Shown: positions 1 through 8,429 of the stretch, piece by piece
How the letters are laid out: each line of letters starts with the position of its first letter
Position numbering within the stretch: position 1 is the stretch's first letter
Origin: an alpha proteobacterium BAL199
GTDB lineage: Bacteria; Pseudomonadota; Alphaproteobacteria; Thalassobaculales; Thalassobaculaceae
DNA: 64,000 nt
NCBI GenBank assembly: GCA_000171835.1
Contig: ABHC01000005.1
Span: 1 to 64,000 of the forward strand
Direction: 5' to 3'
Position numbers and translations under genes: made by a program
The notes under the pieces: generated by a model
Seen by the model: only the letters and a program-made list of their open reading frames with translations
What the model was told of the DNA's origin: nothing
The model's database searches: none

Positions 1-721
1 CTGGCCCCGCAGAAGGCAGGTCGGGACGAAGGGATGGTCTCGCCGGTCGAACAAAGGGATCGATGCAGGCCCGTCGTCAGGCCCCAGCTCGACAGCCGCT
101 ACCCACTCGGATTTCAAAAGAGGCCTCTATGTCGACCCGCCGGCCCACGCCATCGTGCTCAGCGTCGACGAGAAGAGCCAGATCCAGGCGCTCGACCGCA
201 CCCAGCCCGGCCTGCCGCTGAAGAAGGGCCGCGCCGGCACCATGACCCACGACTACAAGCGCCATGGCACCACCACCTTGTTCGCTGCCCTCAACGTGCT
301 CGACGGCACCGTCATCGGCCGCAACATGCAGCGTCACCGCCACCAGGAGTTCATCCGCTTCCTCAACCACATCGAGGCCCAGGTTCCGGCCGGCAAGGTG
401 ATCCACGCCGTCCTCGACAACTACGCCGCCCACAAGCACCCCAAGGTCCGCGCCTGGCTGCACCGCCATCCCCGCTGGACCTTCCACTTCGTGCCGACCT
501 CATGTTCCTGGCTCAACGCCGTCGAAGGCTTCTTCGCCAGGCTCGCCAAGCGCCGCCTCAAGCGCGGCGTCTTCCGCTCTGTCGCCGACCTCCAGGCCGC
601 CATCAACCGCTTCCTCGACGAGCACAACGCCTCAGATCCGAAGCCCTTCAACTGGACAGCCGATCCCGACAAAATCATCGCCGCCGTCAGGCGTGGGCAC
701 CAAGTGTTGGATTCTATCCAC
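1..721 (+). mobile_element. IS630-type element, right-hand part only
   Basis: The 3' part of an IS630/Tc1-type insertion sequence that enters from beyond the left edge. The coding frame of its transposase runs to the very end of the element. The last element bases read CCAC and are followed by TA, the expected IS630 target dinucleotide. Read inwards, this terminus is GTGGATAGAATCC, which resembles the ends of the small element at 57.8 kb. The first 121 bases do not continue the transposase frame recognisably, so the element is probably damaged as well as cut by the window edge. IS1182 copy 1 sits 4 bp outside its end. Confidence 0.75.
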
Positions 722-724
722 TAG
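122..724 (+). pseudogene. IS630-type transposase, C-terminal fragment
   Basis: DDE transposase fragment. Recognisable sequence starts at [10 protein letters not shown], followed by the first catalytic aspartate in [16 protein letters not shown]. The second Asp lies in [13 protein letters not shown], and the Asn/Glu region in [13 protein letters not shown]. The C-terminus is GHQVLDSIH. The helix-turn-helix N-terminal third of the family is missing, and a short stretch just before GLYVD seems deleted. The TAG stop codon is formed by the TA target dinucleotide outside the element plus the next G. A GTG at 155 could start translation, but the product would lack the DNA-binding domain, so this is treated as non-functional. 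Confidence 0.8.
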
Positions 725-725
725 A

Positions 726-2302
726 GAGCCTGTTGCTGAATGAGTCTGGCTTGACGGCATGAAGCAGCTATCCGGTGATTTTGCCCTCAGACGGCATTTT
801 TCTTGTCCAATTGCTTCAGTTCAAGAGCCATTTTCCACCCTTTCTTCCTCTGCGGACGGACTCCGAGTGTAGTTTTTTGATGTTGTGGGCGGCGCAGTGC
901 AGGTTCCATTCACCCTGGGTCTCCTGCTCCCCGCGCATCATGAATCCGTCTGCGCCCTGGGTCTCCTTCATTTGCCCGAACACCGGTTCCACGGTCTGGC
1001 CGCGCAGCCGGTAAAGTTTTCGGCCCCGTTGGGTCAGGAGCTTACGCTCCATCTGGTCACGGGCACTCATGTCCCTGGGTATACGGCCCCGGGGTGGTGG
1101 AGCATCACGCATCGCCTTGCGCTGCTTCCAATCCTTAGTGGTGGCGATCAGGTATTCGCATTCCGCTGTTTCCGTGGCCGCGTTCTCGTCAGACCAATAG
1201 CCCGCGTCAAACAGGCCAACCCCCAGCACCGCCTCGTCGCCGGTCACCGCCTCCATCATCGTCAGGGTCCGGGCAATCATCGGGGCCAGTTGGCGAACGT
1301 CGTTGGCCTGGTTCGTCACATCGGTGGCGAGGATGATCTGGTCCGCCGTCACCACCGCCTGGGCATTGTACCCCTGGAGATATCCCTTGCGGCTCTTCAT
1401 GATCCGGCTGTCCGGGTCGCTCACGTTGGCCTTGGCCTCTTCCTTGACAACCGCCTCGGCTGTCTTCGGCTTCCGCCCGCGTTTGGCTTTTCCGTTCGCC
1501 TTTTCCTCGGCAATCCGGGCGTTGATCTTCTCCTGCTGCTCGACCCGTTGATGGTCGGCTTCGCGCAAGAGACGTTCATGACAGGAGCGAAGACGGGACA
1601 GCCGATCTGACGGCTTCCTCAGCCCGACGGGAACATCGTCACCTCGGCCCTCCCCGAACATCCCGTCCTCGGCGGCATCGATCGCCTCGGCCTCCGACAG
1701 CATGGCGGCAACCTCCGCCTCCAGGGACTTCGAGGTCTGGTTCGCCGCAAGCGACGCATTTGCCTTCACCTTGGTCCCATCCAGCGCCACCACGCCCAAC
1801 CGCACCAGCCCCGCCGCATGACACAGCTTCAGGACCTCCACGAACAGGGTCTCCAGGTCGCCCCGGTGCCGCTTGCGGAACCGCGCTATCACGCTGTGGT
1901 CGGGAACCTCGGCGCACACGATCGTCCGAAACCCAGCATCCCGCACGCACAGGCGCTCGATCTTGCGGCTTGAGCGTTGCCCGTTCGCATACGCATAAAC
2001 AAGGAGACTAACCATCATCCTCGGCGCGAACGGTGGCGCTCCCGACCCACGCTTCCGGTAGTGCGTCTCGAATGCCGATAGATCCATCAAACCCACGGCA
2101 TCCAGAAGAAGGTGCACGAGGTCTGTGTCCGGAACCCAATCCGCCATGTCCACCGGCAGAAGAAACCGCTGCCTACGATCTGGTTCTCGGTAAAAATTTG
2201 CCATCTCCCCCCCCTTCAAATTGCCTCTCCCAACGGAATCAGGACCCCGTCAGTGGGTCAAGCGGAGATCGTCGGTGGAACCGGTGATTCTGCAACAGCC
2301 TC
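726..2302 (-). mobile_element. IS1182-type insertion sequence, copy 1
   Basis: Complete 1577-bp element. Terminal inverted repeats are GAGCCTGTTGCTGAATGA at the left end and GAGGCTGTTGCAGAATCA read inwards from the right end, 15 of 18 matching. It is flanked by the 4-bp direct repeat TAGA (722-725 and 2303-2306), so insertion created a target duplication. It carries one transposase gene on the minus strand. It appears identical to the element at 36126-37702, which is in the opposite orientation. The target overlaps the boundary of the IS630-type element. Confidence 0.92.
816..2204 (-). CDS. IS1182 family transposase (copy 1)
   Basis: 462-residue DDE transposase. The N-terminal IS1182-type domain (about 1-160) contains DWVPDTDLVHLLLDAV and the segment PDHSVIARFRKRH. 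The catalytic core has VALDGTKVKANAS (first Asp), a basic coiled linker rich in Lys/Glu (about 230-270), then DPDSRIMKSRKGYLQGYNAQ and the late segment GQTVEPVFGQMKETQG with the last acidic residue. The start is the ATG preceded by the purine-rich AAGGGGGGGGAG. A TTG 15 bp upstream in the same frame is less likely. The protein matches copy 2 residue for residue, so both are probably functional and young. Confidence 0.93.
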   Translation of the reverse strand: MANFYREPDRRQRFLLPVDMADWVPDTDLVHLLLDAVGLMDLSAFETHYRKRGSGAPPFAPRMMVSLLVYAYANGQRSSRKIERLCVRDAGFRTIVCAEVPDHSVIARFRKRHRGDLETLFVEVLKLCHAAGLVRLGVVALDGTKVKANASLAANQTSKSLEAEVAAMLSEAEAIDAAEDGMFGEGRGDDVPVGLRKPSDRLSRLRSCHERLLREADHQRVEQQEKINARIAEEKANGKAKRGRKPKTAEAVVKEEAKANVSDPDSRIMKSRKGYLQGYNAQAVVTADQIILATDVTNQANDVRQLAPMIARTLTMMEAVTGDEAVLGVGLFDAGYWSDENAATETAECEYLIATTKDWKQRKAMRDAPPPRGRIPRDMSARDQMERKLLTQRGRKLYRLRGQTVEPVFGQMKETQGADGFMMRGEQETQGEWNLHCAAHNIKKLHSESVRRGRKGGKWLLN

Positions 2303-2340
2303 TAGAGGGGAGTTTATTCATTTGGAAAGCGTTAAGAAAA

Positions 2341-3234
2341 GTGGACAATAAGAGAATTAGGATATATTTAGATAAAAGAAAGGACCTATTTGAACGCATC
2401 TACTTTAATGTAAACATTAAGTCTGAAAAGGTATCGAAATTTCATCAAACCTGGAAAGATCTGTGCATTGAAGAGATGCTTGGAGTTACCCCGACTGCAA
2501 TCCATGGAGAACCGAGGCGACCTGTCGTTATCTGTGCGTCGCCGAGATCGGGAAGCACCTATATCGGTTACTTAATTTCTAGTTATCTTGAGCGTGAGCA
2601 CGCATCTGCTCACGGAAAAAATATGATCGATTCAGGAGTTTTTGTTGAGTACGATTTCGAAAAGCTGAAGAAGTTGTTTCCAGAGAAAGCCGTGATCCAG
2701 ACGCACTGGGCCCCCAGTTTGCAGCTAATAGTTCTAATGCATGCGGTAGATATAAAGCCGATTATCATATTTCGAAACATATTTGATGTTATAGCGTCAA
2801 AAGCGAATCGTCTCGAAGGCAGCTTCACGGATAAATTTTTTAAATTTTATACAAATAGAGCATTAAGTTCGGCGGATAGCCTTGCTTATATAAGTGACCG
2901 ATACACAATGAAACTTTTTGAGTTTGCCCATAGCTGGCAAGCATCTTCAAATGTAATGGGCTATAAAATCTATGATTTTAAAGACATGAGGGTCGATTGG
3001 CTTGAATCTCTGGAGTCAATGATCAGATATCTAGGGTACAATTGGAATAAGCAACGAGGGCAGGAAGTAGTAGAAAAAATGGAGGAATATTCAAAAATTC
3101 ACCCAGAATCTTTCAATAGAATGTCACGGCAATCCAAAGAGAAGACAATAGAAATACCAATTAATGTGCGAGAGGATATTCTTAGAATTGGAAAGTACTT
3201 CGATTCTGAAGCCGTGAACCGGATTTTGTCATAG
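2341..3234 (+). CDS. Sulfotransferase-like protein, probably truncated at its 5' end
   Basis: Cytosolic sulfotransferase fold. ASPRSGSTYIGYLIS is a typical 5'-phosphosulfate (PAPS) binding loop, and RNIFDVIASKANR fits the 3'-phosphate binding segment, so the inferred role is sulfate transfer from PAPS. The frame is open through the whole gap back to IS1182 copy 1, with plausible protein sequence (FIWKALRKV) before the first candidate start. The gene may therefore have lost its real 5' end when elements inserted. GTG at 2341 is the best remaining start, but it has no convincing ribosome binding site; ATG 2476 is an alternative. Base composition is far more AT-rich than any neighbour, a sign of horizontal transfer. 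The acceptor substrate cannot be told. Confidence 0.65.
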   Translation: MDNKRIRIYLDKRKDLFERIYFNVNIKSEKVSKFHQTWKDLCIEEMLGVTPTAIHGEPRRPVVICASPRSGSTYIGYLISSYLEREHASAHGKNMIDSGVFVEYDFEKLKKLFPEKAVIQTHWAPSLQLIVLMHAVDIKPIIIFRNIFDVIASKANRLEGSFTDKFFKFYTNRALSSADSLAYISDRYTMKLFEFAHSWQASSNVMGYKIYDFKDMRVDWLESLESMIRYLGYNWNKQRGQEVVEKMEEYSKIHPESFNRMSRQSKEKTIEIPINVREDILRIGKYFDSEAVNRILS

Positions 3235-3418
3235 ACGAGCGTCGACATCCGTCGTCGTGGCTCCCCATTTTATTGGACTATTCTGATTGAGAGTCGATCC
3301 ACAAAGTTGTTGAGTCGTTGGAATCGATCGGGATTCCTTCCCCGGCGCCTGAACTGAGCCGAAGGGGTGTCGAATATGGAAGCCTGAGCATCGCCATGCT
3401 GCCGCGCGCCACGGCCTT
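3235..3418. other. Unassigned spacer beside relics
   Basis: No gene recognised. The segment lies between the AT-rich sulfotransferase gene and the transposase relic, and composition rises back to the GC-rich background within it. Confidence 0.5.
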
Positions 3419-3605
3419 CGTTACCCGAGCGACACGACGGATGGCGAGTGGTCGCTGGTAGCGCTGCTGATCCCGCCGGCCGAGCACGGTCGACATGCGC
3501 GAAATGCTGAACACCACCTTCTATGTGCAGTCGACACCCTCGGCCTGCTCCTGAGCGTCGTCATTCACCTGGCCGGCGTCCAAGATCGGGACGGCGTCCA
3601 GGCGA
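3419..3605 (+). pseudogene. IS5-type transposase relic with internal deletion
   Basis: Two short blocks of an IS5-family (IS4/IS5 DDE) transposase are readable. The first is RYPSDTTDGEWSLVALLIPP, the usual N-terminus, followed after a one-base shift by MREMLNTTFYV. Directly after this comes VDTLGLLLSVVIHLAGVQDR, which in intact proteins lies far downstream around the first catalytic Asp. Roughly a third of the gene between the blocks is missing, and everything after the second block is lost. It abuts an integrase relic on the other strand. Confidence 0.7.
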
Positions 3606-3808
3606 CCGATCTTCGGGAGCACGTCACGCGTGACGGCCCGTCGTGCCTCATTAGTATAGCGGGTCGATCGGATGGCATCGAGCCGCGACAGGAACCGCTC
3701 GGCAAGGTCCGCGACCGTCATCGTTCGCGCAACCCGAGCACGCTCCGCCGCCGGGTCGGTGCCTCTGCCCACTTTGCCGAGGATGATCCGCGCCTCGCGC
3801 TGTGCCAT
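3590..3808 (-). pseudogene. Tyrosine recombinase (phage or island integrase) relic
   Basis: The minus strand reads AREARIILG-type arm-domain sequence followed by GRGTDPAAERARVARTMTVA, DLAERFLSRLDA and AVTRDVLPKIGRLDAV. This is the linker and core-binding (SAM-like) domain of an integrase. The catalytic domain is absent because the frame runs into the IS5-type relic. Upstream, GNLEVRVRAGRPAR fits the end of the N-terminal arm domain but is separated by a TAG stop. The relic suggests that this spot once held an integrated element. Confidence 0.6.
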
Positions 3809-3934
3809 CTACCTCGCTGGTCGACCGGCACGCACGCGGACTTCCAAGTTTCCGCTGGAGCATCGTGCCGCGTCGCGTCACCCTCGAACGGTGCGTATCT
3901 TCACCGGAGACCTTGACAACCGCAGGAGGGAACG

Positions 3935-4900
3935 ATGCCGATACTCGAAGCCGATCCATGGCGGCTGCAGTATTTCGAAGGCATCGCCTGCCCCGAAGCA
4001 GTGCGGGTTCCGACCGAGGATGGCGACGCCTGGCAGTGGTTCCCGACGCACCGATGGGTCTACGACAAGCTGCGGGTCGCCGAGAGCCAGGACTTCCGGT
4101 GCGGGCCTCACGGACTGGAGCCGCCGGCGTATCCCGTCTTTTCCAAACCGGTCTTCAACATGCGCGGGATGGGGATCGGCAGCCGCATCATCCGTACCGC
4201 GCGCGAATACAAGGCCAATCAACGTCCGGGCCATATCTGGATGCCCTTGCTCGAAGGCGAGCACGTGTCCACCGATGTGGCGGTGGTCAACGGCGTTCCG
4301 CAGTGGCAACGGCATTCGATCGGCAAGGCCCTGGACGGCGGCATGTTCGACTACTGGGTGGTGCTGGCCGAGACCAGGCCCGCAATCGAGGCCTATCTGA
4401 CGGACTGGATCAGGCGACATCTGCCGGACTACAGCGGGATGATGAACTTCGAGACCATCGGGGCGAAGATCATCGAGGTCCATCTCCGGTTCGCCGACCA
4501 ATGGCCGGACCTCTACGGTGGCAGACCGTGGGTCGAATCGCTGATCGGCCTGTACGAAAAAGGCACATGGTCCTATGATGACTCCGTGCGGCGCGACGGC
4601 TACAGCGTGGTGCTGTTCGGCGGTCACGGCCTGCAGTACGCGCATCCACCCAAAGACCTGTTGGAGGAGATCCGCGCCACACCCGGAGTCGAGAGCGTTC
4701 AGATCACCTTCCACGAGGACCGCCCCCCGTCCTGGCACGCCATGCCGCCGGGCGGGTTCCGGCTGGCGATCGTCAACACTTTCGATCTCGAGCTCGGGAT
4801 GCGCATGCGCGAGCGGCTCGCCCTCAGCTTCTGGTCGACCCAGCAGCTGACCCCCGCCAAGGCGCGCCGAACACGCACCGAGAGTTCCGCCGGTGAATGA
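3935..4900 (+). CDS. Uncharacterised protein with ATP-grasp-like features
   Basis: 321 residues; family not recognised with certainty. Features that recall the ATP-grasp fold are a central KPVFNMRGMGIGS segment (lysine plus glycine loop), LLEGEHVSTDVAVVNG in the place of the conserved strand with an acidic pair, and NFETIGAKIIEVHLRF, resembling the metal-binding strand at the end of the core. If so, it would be an ATP-dependent carboxylate ligase; this is inference. No signal peptide or membrane segment is seen. The start is supported by a strong AGGAGGG four bases before the ATG. The last eight bases overlap the downstream CocE-type hydrolase gene, which implies co-expression. Confidence 0.6.
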   Translation: MPILEADPWRLQYFEGIACPEAVRVPTEDGDAWQWFPTHRWVYDKLRVAESQDFRCGPHGLEPPAYPVFSKPVFNMRGMGIGSRIIRTAREYKANQRPGHIWMPLLEGEHVSTDVAVVNGVPQWQRHSIGKALDGGMFDYWVVLAETRPAIEAYLTDWIRRHLPDYSGMMNFETIGAKIIEVHLRFADQWPDLYGGRPWVESLIGLYEKGTWSYDDSVRRDGYSVVLFGGHGLQYAHPPKDLLEEIRATPGVESVQITFHEDRPPSWHAMPPGGFRLAIVNTFDLELGMRMRERLALSFWSTQQLTPAKARRTRTESSAGE

Positions 4901-6941
4901 CGCATCCGAAGGCTTCGCCGAAGCGGACTTGGTCCGGATCACGGAAATCGAGAATCTGTGGATTCCAATGCCGGACGGCACACGGCTTGCCGCCCGGCTT
5001 TGGCTGCCACGTGACGCCGAGCAAAGGCCCGTACCAGCGATCCTGGAGTACCTGCCCTATCGCAAGCGCGACTTCACGCGGTCCCGTGACGAACCCATGC
5101 ACCGGTTCTACGCGCTGTCCGGTTACGCAAGCCTGCGGGTCGATATTCGCGGAACCGGCGATTCCGAGGGCTTGATCCGCGACGAGTACAGCCAAGCGGA
5201 GCACGAGGATGGGCTGGCGGTGATCGGCTGGATCGCGGCGCAGCCTTGGTGCGACGGCGCCGTCGGGATGACCGGCATCTCGTGGGGTGGGTTCAATAGC
5301 CTGCAGATCGCCGCCCTGCGGCCACCATCCCTGAAGGCGGTGATCACACTGTGCGCCGCCGATGACCGCTACAGCGACGATGCCCACTACAAGGGCGGCT
5401 GCCTGCTCAACGAGAATATGCAGTGGGGCTCCATCCTGATCATGAACAACGCCCTGCCGCCAGACCCCGAGATCGTCGGCGATACTTGGCGCGAGGCCTG
5501 GCGGGCCCGGCTCGATGCCCTGGAGCCGTTTCCGGCTCTCTGGATGCGGCACCAGGCCCGCGACGAGTACTGGCGCCACGGCTCGGTCTGCGACGACTAC
5601 GCCGCCGTTCAATGCCCGGTCTACGCCATTGGCGGCTGGGCGGACGGCTACACCAATGCGGTTTCCCGCCTGGTCGCCAATCTGAAGGTCCCGGTAAAGG
5701 GGCTCATCGGACCCTGGGCACACGCATTCCCGCACGACGCCTTACCCGGCCCCGCGATCGGGTACCTGCAGGAGGCGGTTCGCTGGTGGGACCACTGGCT
5801 GAAGGGGATTGACACCGGGATCATGGACGAGCCGGTCCTGCGGGTCTGGATGCAGGAGTCGGCACCACCACTCCCTCAGCACAAGGTGCGCCCCGGGCGG
5901 TGGGTCGCAGAAACGGAGTGGCCGAGCCATCGGATCACCCAGCGGCTGTTCCACCTCGATTGGGGGCATCTGGCGGATGAAGCCGGCGAGGACGACGAAG
6001 AGTGGTTCAGTTCACCCCAGACCCTTGGATCGCGTGGCGGCGAATGGTGCGGCTTCGGATCCGACGGCGAGGCTCCGCGCGATCAGCGATCGGACGACGG
6101 TGGATCACTGGTCTTCACCAGCGACAGCCTGCAAGCGCCGATCGAGATCATGGGGTCCCCCCGGTTGACCCTGGACATCAAGGCGGATCAGCCGGTCGCC
6201 TCGTTGGTTGCGCGGCTGTGCGACATCCGGCCGGACGGCGCGTCGTCACGGATCTCGTTCGGTGTCCTCAACCTGTGCCATCGCGCCGGCCACGAAGCTC
6301 CGGAGATGTTGGAGCCTGGCCGTTGGTATCAGGTCACCATGCTGCTCGATGACTTGGCGCAGGCCGTGCCCGCCGGACATTCCCTGAGGCTGGCATTGTC
6401 CACCTCCTACTGGCCGATGATCTGGCCCGCGCCAAAACCTGTCACCCTGTCGGTCCGGATCGGCTCGGGAGTCTTCGAGATTCCGATCCGGCCTCCGTCC
6501 GCCGACGATGAGGGCCTTCGGCCGTTCGGGCCGCCCGCGTCGGCTCCGGGGAGCCGCCACAAGAAGCTCCAGCATCTAGACATGAAGCGCCGGATAGAGA
6601 CCGACCTGACGACCAACGAAATGACCTACACCCTCAAAAGTGACGGGGGCGAATTTGGCGGAGCGTCCCTCGCGCGCATTGAGGAAATCGGCCTCGATCT
6701 GGGCAACACCCTGATGAAGCGATACCGGATTCTGGAGGATGATCCCCTCTCCGCTCAGACGGAGATGGCGCAGACGACCACCTTACGCCGCGATGGCTGG
6801 AACATCCGGATCGACTGCCGGACCCGCCTCGCCTCCACCGCGGACGCGTTTCAGTTCAGCGCCGACCTTGACGCGTTCGAGAACGATGTGCCGTTCGCGT
6901 CACGAAACTGGGTGATCGCGATCCCCCGGGAGTTTCTTTAA
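4893..6941 (+). CDS. CocE/NonD family hydrolase (peptidase S15-like)
   Basis: 682-residue serine hydrolase of the CocE / X-Pro dipeptidyl-peptidase S15 group, acting on esters, amides or N-terminal dipeptides. The alpha/beta hydrolase domain holds nucleophile Ser130 in TGISWGGFNS, the acid in GGWADGYT and the histidine in GPWAHAFPHDA. A C-terminal jelly-roll domain (about 340-560) follows, as expected for the family. The C-terminal extra segment of about 120 residues, beginning near RRIETDLTTNEMTYTL, is seen in only some members. The start is GTG, overlapping the preceding gene by eight bases. Specificity is unknown; the partner gene suggests an amide or peptide substrate. Confidence 0.88.
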   Translation: MNDASEGFAEADLVRITEIENLWIPMPDGTRLAARLWLPRDAEQRPVPAILEYLPYRKRDFTRSRDEPMHRFYALSGYASLRVDIRGTGDSEGLIRDEYSQAEHEDGLAVIGWIAAQPWCDGAVGMTGISWGGFNSLQIAALRPPSLKAVITLCAADDRYSDDAHYKGGCLLNENMQWGSILIMNNALPPDPEIVGDTWREAWRARLDALEPFPALWMRHQARDEYWRHGSVCDDYAAVQCPVYAIGGWADGYTNAVSRLVANLKVPVKGLIGPWAHAFPHDALPGPAIGYLQEAVRWWDHWLKGIDTGIMDEPVLRVWMQESAPPLPQHKVRPGRWVAETEWPSHRITQRLFHLDWGHLADEAGEDDEEWFSSPQTLGSRGGEWCGFGSDGEAPRDQRSDDGGSLVFTSDSLQAPIEIMGSPRLTLDIKADQPVASLVARLCDIRPDGASSRISFGVLNLCHRAGHEAPEMLEPGRWYQVTMLLDDLAQAVPAGHSLRLALSTSYWPMIWPAPKPVTLSVRIGSGVFEIPIRPPSADDEGLRPFGPPASAPGSRHKKLQHLDMKRRIETDLTTNEMTYTLKSDGGEFGGASLARIEEIGLDLGNTLMKRYRILEDDPLSAQTEMAQTTTLRRDGWNIRIDCRTRLASTADAFQFSADLDAFENDVPFASRNWVIAIPREFL

Positions 6942-7034
6942 AAAGGCCGCAAGAGGTCCACAGTACCTTTGACAATTCGGTTTGAGGCCACGGCCATACG
7001 CTCTTCGTTGTCTGAAACGATGGGCGGGTTCCGC

Positions 7035-7661
7035 CTACAACTTGGTGCGCATTGCCTGGTGGCGCCGTCGGCGCAGGCTGACGATCGGCCGATCTTCGGG
7101 CTCGCGAGCCGCACGGCCGTCGACATACAGGGTCGGACCTTCCGCATACGTGCCGAGTGTGCCCGGATCGGCGGAAGCTGCACGACCCGGTGTGACGGCC
7201 AGCCTGCGGCGGATCACCTGCGGATCAACCCGGCGTGGCGCGGCCGGCACCCCGGTCGCCGTCTTCGGAACCGACAGTATTCCAAGCAGCAGATGGTCGT
7301 GGTTGACCACACAGAACTGGTCGATCTCGGTCTGCGCGGCGATCGATGCGGCCAACGACAGCGCGTCGTCGGCGTATAGGAACGGCACGGTCGCCCGCAT
7401 ACAATCCCGAACGGCGATCTCCTGGCTGTCGTCTCCGCAATCAGCGGCCAGACGGCTTTCCGTCACCACTCCGACGATTGCATCGCCATCAACGACCGGA
7501 GCGAAGAACCGGCCCTTCTCCCGCAGCCGCAACAACGCTTCGTCAACCGTATGGTCGGGATGCAGGACGACGTCGGCGGACGACGATAGGTTCTCGCCTA
7601 CGGTCGGCGGCTCCGCCTTCGGCTGTGCCGTGCCGGGTAGCGGAGTGTTGGATTTGGTCAT
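7035..7661 (-). CDS. CBS-domain pair protein
   Basis: About 208 residues. Two tandem CBS motifs form one Bateman module: the first around VVLHPDHTVDEALLRLREKG and FFAPVVDGDAIVGVVTESRL, the second around VRDCMRATVPFLYADDALSL and DQFCVVNHDHLLLGILSV. Such modules bind adenine nucleotides and act as energy sensors. Here there is no attached enzyme or channel, only a short basic C-terminal tail (SLRRRRHQ). The ATG at 7661 (MTKSNTPLP) is preferred over an upstream in-frame ATG at 7718 that adds an Arg/Gly-rich stretch. It lies directly downstream of the SYLF-domain gene on the same strand and may share its transcript. Confidence 0.8.
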   Translation of the reverse strand: MTKSNTPLPGTAQPKAEPPTVGENLSSSADVVLHPDHTVDEALLRLREKGRFFAPVVDGDAIVGVVTESRLAADCGDDSQEIAVRDCMRATVPFLYADDALSLAASIAAQTEIDQFCVVNHDHLLLGILSVPKTATGVPAAPRRVDPQVIRRRLAVTPGRAASADPGTLGTYAEGPTLYVDGRAAREPEDRPIVSLRRRRHQAMRTKL

Positions 7662-7739
7662 GACAGCCACTCGACTGGTTGTGCCAAGGCCTTGTCCACG
7701 CACCCCACCACGACGCAAACATGGCTTGCTGGAAATTGG

Positions 7740-8429
7740 TCAGCGGGCCGACAACGCCGACTGCAGTGAAGCCGCGCCGGCGTTTGATGCCGTTCCGTCG
7801 ATCAGGATCGCTTTCACATCAGTGCCGGCACCATAATAGGCCGCATTCTTCTCCGGCTGCGGCCTGATCAGCGTTCCGTCCAGCGAACCGCCGCCGAACA
7901 GGCCCTTTGAACGGGAGAACGTGACCATGTCGGCCTCCATCGAGCCGACCGAACTCGCTCCCACACCGCCGCCGACGGTCCCCACCGAGATGCTGGCGTC
8001 GGCGCCGACCTCAAGCTGATTGCTCATCAGCTTGTTCAGAGCCTTGTCGGTCATCACGGCAATGATCACCCGCTTCGCTTCAGCGCCCGCCTGCAGGCCG
8101 ATGCTGCCGCCGGCCATCGTGTAGAATGCCGGCGCGGTCCATCCGCCACCGGTTCTCTTCGCCAAAGCCACGGCCTCTCCACCCTCGCCGCCAATGATCA
8201 GGCCTGCCTTGAGCAATTGCGGCACAATGATCACCGCCTTCGCACGATCAAGGTATTCGGCGATTTCCGGATAGTGCGGGTCGGCCGACATCTCGAGGAC
8301 CACATCCGCCGCCGCGTCCACCAGAACCTGCGGTGGCTGGGTTTCCTGGGCATTGGCGGATTTATACGCCGGGCCGGCGACCGCCAGGCAGGATACGGCG
8401 ACGAGAGCGGGAAGGAAATGGAAAAGTAG
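7740..8429 (-). pseudogene. SYLF (DUF500/Ysc84) lipid-binding domain protein, start codon lost
   Basis: The coding sequence from GTG 8321 gives a 193-residue SYLF/Ysc84 domain, with AVIIVPQLLKAGLIIGGEGG near its start and FSRSKGLFGGGSLDGTLI near its end. Upstream in the same frame, a signal peptide is still encoded (FLPALVAVSCLAVAGPAYKS, then ANA before QETQ). The frame is closed by TGA at 8430-8432 and has no ATG, GTG or TTG before 8321. The exported form therefore cannot be made by standard initiation. The 5' end appears deleted and joined to the end of the amidohydrolase gene. Translation from GTG 8321 would yield a cytosolic, signal-less domain. Confidence 0.75.

Noticed and set aside
3878-5735. 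Minus-strand frames of about 300-370 codons
   Set aside because: Antisense to the ATP-grasp-like and CocE genes, with no domain pattern; the plus-strand genes have ribosome binding sites and known motifs.
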